64,000 nucleotides of DNA, from the NCBI RefSeq assembly GCF_037975245.1, contig NC_092575.1, positions 23,665,841 to 23,729,840 of the forward strand. Direction: 5' to 3'. The notes under the pieces are model-generated. The model ran no database searches and was not told the DNA's origin. It was given only the letters and a program-made list of their open reading frames with translations. The translations under genes and the position numbers were made by a program. This stretch comes from Apostichopus japonicus. Taxonomy: Eukaryota > Echinodermata > Holothuroidea > Aspidochirotida > Stichopodidae. Shown here piece after piece: positions 55,565-64,000 of this stretch (position 1 is its first letter; every line of letters starts with the position of its first letter).

Positions 55565-57028
55565 GAGCATGTCAGAATAAGTCTAACCTATGGGGACTAG
55601 TCCTCCGACATAAACACTTACACTCTATGGGCATGCCAAAATAAGTCTAACCTATGGGGGACTAGTCCTCCGACCTACAAACTTACACTCAATGGGCATG
55701 CCAGAATAAGTCTAACCTATGGGGACTAGTCCTCCGAAATAAACACTTACACTATAGGCATGCCAGAATAAGTCTAACCTAAGGGGACTAGTCCTCCGAC
55801 ATAAACGCTTACACTCTAGGCTTGCCAGAATATAAGTCTAACCTATGGGGGACTAGTCCTCCGACATAAACACTTACACTCTAGGCATGCCAGAATAAGT
55901 CTAACCTATGGGGGACTAGTCCTCCGACCCTACACACTTACACTCAATGGGCATGCCAGAATAAGTCTAACCTATGGGGACTAGTCCTCCGACAAAAACA
56001 CTTTCACTCTAGGCATGTCAGAATAAGTCTAACCTATGGGGGACTAGTCCTCCGACCCTACACACTTACACTCAATGGGCATGCCAGAATAAGTCTAACC
56101 TATTGGGACTAGACCTCCGACATAAACACTTACACTCTAGGCATGCCAGAATATAAGTCTAACCTATGGGGGACTAGTCCTCCGACATAAACACTTACAC
56201 TCTAGGCATGCCAAAATAAGTCTAACCTATGGTGACTAGTCCTCCGACATAAACACTTACACTCTAGGCATGTCAGAATAAGTCTAACTAATGGGAGACT
56301 AGTCCTCCGACATACACACTTACACTCAATGGGCATGCCAGAATAAGTTTAACTTATGGGGACTAGTCCTCCGAAATACACAATTACACTCTATGGGCAT
56401 GCCAGAATAAGTCTAACCTATGGTGACTAGTCCTCCGACATAAACACTTACACTCTAGGCATGTCAGAATAAGTCTAACTAATGGGAGACTAGTCCTCCG
56501 ACATAAACACTTACACTCAATGGGCATGTCAGAATAAGTCTAACTAATGGGAGACTAGTCCTCCGACATACACACTTACACTCAATGGGCATGCCAGAAT
56601 AAGTTTAACTTATGGGGACTAGTCCTCCGAAATACACAATTACACTCTATGGGCATGCCAGAATAAGTCTAACCTATGGTGACTAGTCCTCCGACATAAA
56701 CACTTACACTCTAGGCATGTCAGAATAAGTCTAACTAATGGGAGACTAGTCCTCCGACATACACACTTACACTCAATGGGCATGCCAGAATAAGTTTAAC
56801 TTATGGGGACTAGTCCTCCGAAATACACAATTACACTCTATGGGCATGCCAGAATAAGTCTAACCTATGGGGGACTAGTCCTCCGATATAAACACTTACA
56901 CTCTTAGCATGCCAGAATAGGTCTAACCTATAAGGGAATAGTCCTCCGACATAAACACTTACACTCTAGGCATGCCAGAATAAGTCTAACCTATGGGGAC
57001 TAGACCTCCGAAATACACACTTACACTC
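55565..57028 (+). repeat. Satellite array, ~63-bp monomer, 23 copies
   Basis: Monomers of 62-66 bp follow the order 'cataaacacttacactctaggcatgccagaataagtctaacctatggggactagtcctccga'. The tag tcctccga (or a one-base variant) occurs 23 times between 55601 and 57010. Differences of 1-3 bp fall at the 'ctctagg/ctcaatggg' and 'tatgggga/tatggggga' positions. From about 56230 the monomers are arranged in a three-monomer higher-order unit of about 191 bp. No protein or RNA function is evident. Confidence 0.92.
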
Positions 57029-57298
57029 GGAGTGTAAGCTCAGTGGTTAACGCCGGTGCCTTTCAATCACAAGGTCCCCGGTTCGAGGCACTCCCAGATT
57101 AATGTATGTCGTCCAGTTACAGAGTTGTTGACAATTAACAATTCATAATCATGGACGTTAAATATGAATGTAAGAGACTGACTTCTGTCAGCTTGCGGCT
57201 TTGATAAGCCAATGAGGCTTCTTCGCGAGTTCCTGCTTGCAGGAGGATCTGATATACATGCATACATACACACATACATACATACACCCATACATACA
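57029..57298 (+). mobile_element. tRNA-derived SINE inserted in the satellite
   Basis: The head 57029-57094 has a perfect 7-bp acceptor stem (GGAGTGT with GCACTCC), an A box GCTCAGTGGTTAACGC and a B box CGGTTCGAGGC. The anticodon loop and T arm are irregular, so it is a SINE head rather than a tRNA gene. The body contains a CTTGCGGCTTTGATAAGCC segment and ends in a (CATA)n tail. It is flanked by TACACTC (57022-57028 and 57299-57305), and the satellite resumes right after it. Confidence 0.75.
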
Positions 57299-57395
57299 TA
57301 CACTCTAGGCATGCCAGAATATAAGTCTAACCTCTAGGTACTAGTTCTCCGACATAAACACTTACAGTCAAGGCATGCCAGAATAAGTATAACTA
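57299..57395 (+). repeat. Final satellite monomers after the SINE
   Basis: One and a half diverged copies of the 63-bp monomer (tctaggcatgccagaata.. and gtcaaggcatgccagaata..) continue the array interrupted at 57028. Confidence 0.85.
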
Positions 57396-57481
57396 TATAT
57401 TTCGCTCTGTCCACCAGACATAGAGCTCTCTGCCCCAAGATAGACGCCAACCAACCAACGTTATATATATACACACTTGTG

Positions 57482-57578
57482 TATGGGCGTATCCAGGATT
57501 TGTTAACCCGGGGGCGCGAATTACTATCTAAGCGGAGCACCACCATCAGCCGGCGCGCAGCGTAGAAGAAAATTTATT
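57482..57578 (-). mobile_element. hAT-related fragment
   Basis: The stretch 'gggcgtatccagga..ttaacccgggggcgcgaattactatctaagcggag' matches about 28151-28245 and the corresponding inner part of the 16.8-kb element. It is cut off by a (TA)n tract. Confidence 0.65.
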
Positions 57579-57600
57579 ATATATTAATTATTATATATTA

Positions 57601-57603
<3 letters not shown>

Positions 57604-57643
<40 letters not shown>
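57604..57643. repeat. (TA)n microsatellite
   Basis: About 40 bp of TA. Confidence 0.95.
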
Positions 57644-57644
<1 letters not shown>

Positions 57645-57828
57645 CTTCTCAATTTACATACAAAAAAAATATCATGTTAAGAATTAAATCGCAACAGTAC
57701 AAAATATACAAAGTATCAAATAAACAATAGAAAATACTATGCAAACCTCAAAGACGCAATTCAAATAATTTCTACGATAACACTTTAACATTTAATTTAC
57801 TTCATTAAACATAATTATCAAAACGTAC

Positions 57829-58026
57829 CTCTTTGGTATATCTTAATCGTTTCGCATACCACTCTGATAACGCAATTTCTACACTATTAGGCTGCCTATT
57901 AAATATGTACAGGCTGCCACACCCTGGCATATACTGAACAAATATAGTTATGGCTATGCTCATCAAGAATGTGCCGTCCTCTCTTATTATAGCAGTTATC
58001 CATCCACTACCTCTTTTGTGTTCCAT
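57829..58026 (-). CDS. Orphan candidate coding exon, function unknown
   Basis: The minus strand opens with ATG at 58026 and runs 66 codons to a consensus donor AAAGAG|GTACGT (57829/57828). The peptide starts MEHKRGSGWITAIIREDGTF, has a hydrophobic stretch LMSIAITIFVQYMPGCGSLY and ends EIALSEWYAKRLRYTKE. The frame is also open upstream of the ATG, so it could be an internal exon. I do not recognise the family. Composition is protein-like, unlike neighbouring chance frames, but I see no downstream partner exon; the DNA on that side is repeats. It may be a stray gene fragment. Confidence 0.35.
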
Positions 58027-60557
58027 TCTTGAGCTTTTATTATCTTATATTCAGTTGAGAATTTGCTTCATCCTCTGATCAAAGTCACAGCATTTCGTTT
58101 AAATTTTTCAATTATTTCAAAGGGCCCTCTGTTTGAAATTTGTATTATCACTGCACGCTTCGTTGACCTGCCAGAGACTCAGCATAAAAAAAAACGGATC
58201 GATTTATATCAAGAACAAGTATATATTCAAGACCTTCCGAAGAATATTAGCTGTTCCTCACCTACACCTGTCTAACACAGACGTTATGTAATTGTAAGTA
58301 AAAAAAACAACAACATTTAAATGAATTTCTATTAACAGCACTGCAGTGTAGGGAAATATAGCTAAATTGAACAACATTTTGGATGAAAACTTAAATTTCT
58401 TTGAAGAAAATCTCCACTTTTGACCATCGTATATGTGAATTTATCATTTTCTCGAAATTTCGACTGTTTTCTCACGATATCGATGTCTTTTTCGCAATCC
58501 AGGATAAATTAAATATAACTGTAACGTTAAATTCCCGATTGATCGTACACAGTGTGATTTTAGAATCGGGGATGACCAGAAACATAATGTCATCCATCAT
58601 GTTAATCCAAGGGTGCTTGTTAAACATCAAATGAGGTCACAACATTCACCCAAAAAGAAATCCTCTTTCCGTTCTGTTTATCTCTGTATTCTTTGAGATA
58701 TTCCTCGATAAGAATTTTTTTGGGGAAAGTCATATTTGTTTCTTAAGAATTTTTCTAATTTTATTCGCAGATCAGGACTCCCGCTGTATTAATATAACTC
58801 TCATAAAACTAATTAAGCACATGTCAAAATGGCCACCACGAAAACCTCGTAAGTATTATTATTTCTTTTATAAAAGATCCAAATATGTATATTCTTGGCA
58901 ATTATACATGACAGATATATATATATAAACAAGTAATGATTATTTGTTTACTTAACAATCACCTAAAAATATACAAGCAATGTTGTATAATGAAAATCTT
59001 TCGTAAAAAGAAGTCTTTCATAAATGAAATGTTCGTTCCCGAGATAACTCCTGAAATGTGGAAAATGGATCAGTGACGATGGGGAGGGGTGGGTGGGGGA
59101 TAGGACATCACGGTGTTGCTGCATTGAGGAGGTGAAGAACGATGCCATCTCAAGTCGCGGATAAAATGGATCCTCTCTTTATTCTGTGCCAGATATTACA
59201 CTATTTTAATATGACTACGAAACAGCACCTTTCGATTGATTACTTTAATTTATCAGCAAAATGTCTCAACAAAAAGACATTTTTTAAAGAACACAAAATG
59301 ACAAAGTAAGGTATTTGTCCAAGATGTGCACTTCTATTTTATGAAACGGGGCAATTCTTAACGTTTTTGTTACAAAACAAGAGGAACGTGTCCCCTCGGA
59401 TGCAGAGCATCGGGTCAATTGCCCTTGGATATAACACAAATTTTATAGAGATGAAAGAACATGTTTTGATGTTAGAGTTATTAGAAGTTTAAAACAGTGG
59501 ATTAACATTAAGATTTAGCATTGCACTGAGGCACCGGCGTCATCGATCTCTGTACCATTAAGTGAGCTTTCCAGAGTTTTAGCATATTCTGTTGGTAAAT
59601 ATCTTTGAAATATGTGTAGCTATAGAGACTATACTATATCAAAACTAAACTTCTGTCTGAAGTTAACCCGTAAACACTTTACACCAAGTTGATTTTCTTT
59701 AATAGCGCCATCATTTTTCATTAGTGGAGCCCTTGATAAAGTTATTTTTCTTGAATAGCTCCACCGTTTACAACTTGTGGGCGTGTAATTGTCTCACATA
59801 TTTTGGCGCTTAACACAAATGAATATGAATGTACTGCATGTGGTCAACACGCAGCACAAATAAGTTGCCCTAGAAAATTACATCAGGACATATATATGAT
59901 AACGATTAATATTGAAGATAAATAAATCGTATTCAAGCAATCTAACTAAAACCTATGCAATTTCATAACTTTGACTGAAACAGCCGGCTTTTAACAATTA
60001 GGCCTATTTAGTCGGTGTTGTTATATTGTTAAAGGAATATTTTCATATTGGTACACAGTAATTACTTTGCATTGTTTTTCTTGATTCTGAGTTTCATTTC
60101 GACTTTTATAGGATCCTTTAATATTTGGTTCGGTCAATTTTTGCAATTTCTAGCACTTTTTACTCCGCTTGCCAAATATACATCCATGCATGTGGCGCCA
60201 TGTACTTCCTTCACGCTTATGCCCGAGAGTGTTCGTCTAAACATGCAAGTCATTGTACTATAGCCTAGCGGCCAGTATCATTATTGGCATTGAACGTCAC
60301 ATTTTCGAAGATTACTATGTCAGTTAATTGCTCTGGACGATTGCCATTGTTTTTCCGGACTTTATAATTCCATTGTATAAATTATCAATAGATTTTTAAA
60401 GATTCAGTACCGTTCATAAGGCCTATAGCGACTTCGAAGTCTGAGCGCTGTTCATCAACATTCCGTCGATCAAAAATAACTCTAAATTCTTCGTTACCAC
60501 GGATACAAGCTTCCAACCCTGACCTTAGTTTTCACTTTTTGCCTTCCACACACACAG
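58027..60557. other. Intergenic or intronic DNA, nothing assigned
   Basis: AT-rich; no upstream exon of the propeller gene could be identified here, although its first exons must lie in this direction. Confidence 0.4.
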
Positions 60558-61416
60558 AGTACATACAACGATACCAAGATTCACTGTACAAGATGGTTAC
60601 AATGTGCGGTACATGGACGTGCTCGATACTGGCCGTTTGGCAGTCGCTGGAATTAGCAGCAAGAAAGAGAACTCTTTTATCGATCTGTTTATGTTTAACA
60701 TTAATCCTGATTCTCAGGAAAAACCGTTATTATTGACGTCAGAGCCCTATTTTTCTGAGGAATTTACCGAGTTTGGTTCACAATGGCGGCCTGTTTGTTT
60801 ACTGGATGATCGTCTGTTTTTAACATGTTGTAATGATACGATATCATTGTACGATAGTAGTAGTAATGGCGGTCTGGTCAAGCAAGGGAAGTTTAACGGT
60901 AAAGCCTGGTGTATGACAACCAGAGATGGTTTAGTGTATGTCGGTTTATATGTATCCAATGAGGTGATTGTCTTAGATGCGAGAAAATTGAGAATAAAGA
61001 AGACAATCACCTTAGGATTAGAAGGAGGAGAATGGCCCATTGATATAACAGTTAGTAATAATAAACTGTTTATCTGTACAGACTGGTATAGAGCTATAAT
61101 GTGTAATAGTGAGGGAGAAGTAGAACAGGAATATACAAACACACAGTATTTCCGTGCAAATAGTATAACAGTCAGTGAAGAGAAAGGATTAATATTTATA
61201 TTATGGAGTGATGGTGGTGAGGGTAGACAAGTTGTTGTTTACTCTCTATCTGGGGGTCATTCTTCCATCTCTGGGGGTCATTCTTCCATCTCTGGGGGTC
61301 ATATCTTGGCTTCTTTTAAAGTTCCTGATAATTCCTGGAGAATCAGGATCAATAATAACATAAACAGATTGTTTTTGGTTACTGGAACAACTGGAGAAGT
61401 CTATGAATATCACACA
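60558..61416 (+). CDS. Internal exon encoding a beta-propeller-like domain
   Basis: The acceptor is a pyrimidine-rich tract ending CACACAG (60557) and the donor is ACA|GTAAGT (61416/61417); 859 nt with one open frame of 286 codons. The peptide has repeated blade-like pieces: YMDVLDTGRLAVAGI, RPVCLLDDRLFLTCCNDTIS, KAWCMTTRDGLVYVGLYVSN, WPIDITVSNNKLFICTDWYR, NSITVSEEKGLIFILWSD and INNNINRLFLVTGTTGEVYE. This 'hydrophobic strand, turn, V/I-Y/L-strand' rhythm, about 40-45 residues apart, fits a six- or seven-bladed propeller of WD40/NHL/YVTN type. A 7-residue SGGHSSI repeat (21 bp, nearly three copies, 61250-61314) expands one loop. Partner domains lie on other exons not found here. Confidence 0.7.
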
Positions 61417-61559
61417 GTAAGTAACTGATAAAGGAAATATAGGCCTATGGTCAAAATTAGGAATAATTATCACTTTTATTAAAGCAATCCTTTGATTGAA
61501 GCTCAACAAATTGGGTATCATTCTATGCGAACAAGTGTCGAGAAGACACTTTTAGATGT

Positions 61560-62620
61560 TTTGAGATCTACTTTGCAAAATTTAATGAAAAATAAGGGCA
61601 CAATTTTTCTTGGGATTTGCTGATTCTGATAAGGTTGTCATGGACGTGTTTTGTAGTGTAAATATGAAATTGGTTTTCCTTATTTTCTCAATCTTCCTTG
61701 CTTCAAAAATAAACAAAATTGTTACTGGTGAATGCGGAATTTTATTGTGAACACAAATGTCACCTGTTTGTTAAGATGGAGAACAAAATGGTGGAAAAGT
61801 AAGTGCAATTTTTTTTTAAATTTAGGCCATTGGATTTTTGATGCCTGTTGCAATTATAGAGCAACATACAAAATTTGGGAAATATTTTTTCTTATTTTCT
61901 GACTATACAACCTGCTAATTTTTACAAATATGATACTAGTGAATGCGGAATTTTATTGTTAACACAAATATCACTTGCTTGTTAAGATGGAGATCAAAAT
62001 GGTGGAAAAGTAAGTGCAATTTTTTTTTTTAAATTTAGGCCATTGGATTCTTGTTGCCCGTTGCAATAATAGAGCAACATACAAAATTTGGGAAATATTT
62101 TTTCTTATTTTCTGACTATACAACCTGCTAATTTTAACAAATATGATACTTGTGAATGCGGAATTTTATTGTTAACACAAATATCACATGTTTGTTAAGA
62201 TGGAGATCAAAATGGTAGAAAAGTAAGTGCAAAATTTAATGAAAAATTTAGGCCATTGGATGCTTGTTGACTTTACAATATTAGACTAATAAGAGTAACA
62301 CACAAAATGTGGAAAATATTTTTTCTCTTATTTTCAGAGCTTACAACCTGCTAATTTTTACAAAATTGTTACTAGTGAATGCGGAATTTTATTAAGAACA
62401 CAAATATTACTTGTTTGTTAAGAGGGAGATCAAAATGGTAGAAAAGTAGGTGCAAAATTTTATGAAAAATTTAGGCTATTGGATGCTTGTTGCACTTTGT
62501 ATATATTAGAGCAACACACACAGTTAGGAAAACATTTTTCTTATTTTCTGAGCTTACAATATGCTAATTTTTACAAATTTGGTATAAGGGAATGTGAAAA
62601 ATTCTATATAATGCAATAAG
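61560..62620 (+). repeat. Tandem repeat, ~211-223-bp unit, about four copies
   Basis: The phrase gtgaatgcggaattttatt recurs at about 61729, 61940, 62153 and 62375. Each is followed by 'acacaaat.tcac.tg.ttgttaagatggaga.caaaatggt.gaaaagtaagtgc', a T-run, 'aaatttaggccattgga' and a 'cttattttctga.ctatacaacctgctaatttt' segment. It lies in the intron downstream of the propeller exon. Confidence 0.85.
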
Positions 62621-63334
62621 TGCTATTTTTTGGGCAAAGATTTCTATAATGAATATCTGGGCCCAACATTCTATGAAAAGTGATGCAAACTTAACGTTGC
62701 ATGACATACAGCTCAGACAAAAAAGTGAAGTTCCTTTATCATTAATTTTGGCTCTCAAATCTGCTAAAATATACACATTTGACAATACTCAATGCAAACT
62801 ATTGTTAAGAACACAACAGGTTCAATTTTCCTTGAAATGAGGTAAAATTAAAACAAAAATTAAGGGTAATATTTTTATCTTATTTTAGGCCATAGTGATT
62901 AGTTTAATGTATATATAGCAAATACTGCAGTGATGAGACCTTGATTTAATGACAGTATTTAAGTCTTGATAAAATGGTATGATACTAGCTTCCATCTGTT
63001 TTAGGATGTAGGGTGGTTTTTTTTGGTGAAAATTAGTCACAAATGCAGAGAAAGTAATGTATAACTGCAGTGTCTTCCTGGCAATTTTGTGACAATAGAC
63101 ATCAATTTGTGTAAGTGAAGATACACAATATCCTGCTCAATTGTCTTATTATGCAGTACATTCATTAACTTTAGTGAAGATCCCCATTCATTAGCTGTCA
63201 CCAAGCACACAGTGAAACATACATGCAATTGCTATGCACATGGATGCAATGTGATCAATGCTACCCATGCATAAGAAAACATTACCACATGTCAACCAGG
63301 GTAAGAACAATGGTCTTCTTGTAATAGGCCTTTT
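62621..63334. other. Unassigned AT-rich DNA
   Basis: No gene or repeat recognised; probably intron of the propeller-type gene. Confidence 0.4.
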
Positions 63335-64000
63335 TGGTTCCTTGCTTTAGCAAAAGGAACCCAGGTCAGGTTGGCGTGTGTGTGTGTATGTGTGTGCGTG
63401 TATGCGTTTGTTTTTCTATCTGACCGAGGACTTGAACAAAAGAATTCCGGTCTTCGGTTGTGATTTCTAAAGAATCACCACGTCCTCGGAAGAATACTAT
63501 TGTATGGGGTATTGTTAAGGTTAGGGTACGTGGATTTGAACAATGGAAAATACAATGGGGTCCTCGGTTGGAATGTAATACAAACATGTGTGTGTATTAT
63601 GTGTCTGTGTGTGCGTCTGTGACACTTGTATGGGTACACTGTAACTCAACAAGGGAAAGTTGGACTTAACTCAAACTTGGTATATAGATCCACAGTAGTG
63701 AGAAGGTGTGCCCTATTGATTGTGGTACCTTTGAAGGTCACCAAAGGTCAGTTAGAGGCCAAAAACCCAAAATATTGAAACTGCAATAATTCCCAGTGCC
63801 AATGTGTGACAAGGTTGATATTTTGGGACAAGTTGTGAACTGGTTAGGGGAACATTTTGAAACGAAACATTCATGTGATCCAAGGTCACCAAAGGTCAAT
63901 TAATGTTAAAAAACAAGTATTTTTGCGATAACTTGAGAACGAATTGTCCGTTAGGGTTGGTAGTTACTTCAATGTAATCCAATTGTCGACCCGCATCTGG
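63335..64000 (+). repeat. Hairpin-headed dispersed repeat R2, copy at window end
   Basis: GGTTCC..GGAACC hairpin at 63336-63361, GT-rich stretch, the paired 'tgaccgaggacttg...cctcggttg' segment, a second GT stretch, then the same 'gtgcctattg..ggtcaccaaaggtca..caaggttgatattttggg' order as 1250-1560. It continues past the window. Confidence 0.8.

Noticed and set aside
55565-57028. CRISPR-like array
   Set aside because: The spacing is regular, but the whole unit repeats; there are no unique spacers and no cas genes, and the DNA is eukaryotic. It is a satellite.
57029-57094. Functional tRNA gene
   Set aside because: The acceptor stem pairs, but the anticodon loop and T arm do not have normal lengths, and a SINE body with a (CATA)n tail follows.

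Overview
The window looks like invertebrate deuterostome nuclear DNA, most likely an echinoderm and possibly a sea cucumber. This is an inference. It rests on a multi-exon gene with GT-AG introns, death-fold plus ZU5 protein content, AT-rich intergenic DNA, long (TA)n tracts, tRNA-headed SINEs and many short dispersed repeats. There is no bacterial or plasmid-style organisation.

Region 1 (about 2.4-26.2 kb, + strand) holds the main gene. Seventeen exons can be joined by GT-AG splice sites into one reading frame of about 1483 codons that ends in TGA at 26223-26225. The predicted protein has a very repetitive coiled coil, then DED-like / ZU5 / UPA-like, then DED-like / short UBA-like segment / ZU5 / UPA-like, then a final DED-like domain. 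The ZU5-UPA half is a tandem duplication that keeps exon order and intron phase, including two 61-nt exons at matching positions. In familiar vertebrate proteins ZU5-UPA modules precede death domains (UNC5, ankyrin, PIDD1) or CARDs (the FIIND of NLRP1 and CARD8). Here they alternate with DED-like domains. This is my best candidate for an undescribed signalling scaffold. Its first visible intron is packed with a satellite of about 140 bp per unit that carries at least nine perfect nuclear-receptor DR1 motifs.

Region 2 (26-53 kb) is gene-poor. It contains two decayed genes on the minus strand: an alpha-1,3-fucosyltransferase (GT10) pseudogene and an adenosine-receptor-like GPCR fragment with two frameshifts. 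It also holds many mobile elements: two hAT-type nonautonomous elements with perfect 8-bp target duplications (one more lies in an intron of the main gene), a Mutator-like element with 9-bp duplications nested in an older repeat, a 188-bp retroposon whose head matches the 5' end of U2 snRNA, tRNA-derived SINEs, a Penelope-like tail and an L1/Tx1-type LINE fragment.

Region 3 (53-64 kb) has a satellite of about 63 bp per monomer with higher-order structure, interrupted by a tRNA-derived SINE; one orphan candidate exon; an exon for a beta-propeller-like protein (60558-61416, +) whose gene must continue beyond what I can see; and more tandem and dispersed repeats. All assignments come from reading the sequence. 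No database or structure search was run.
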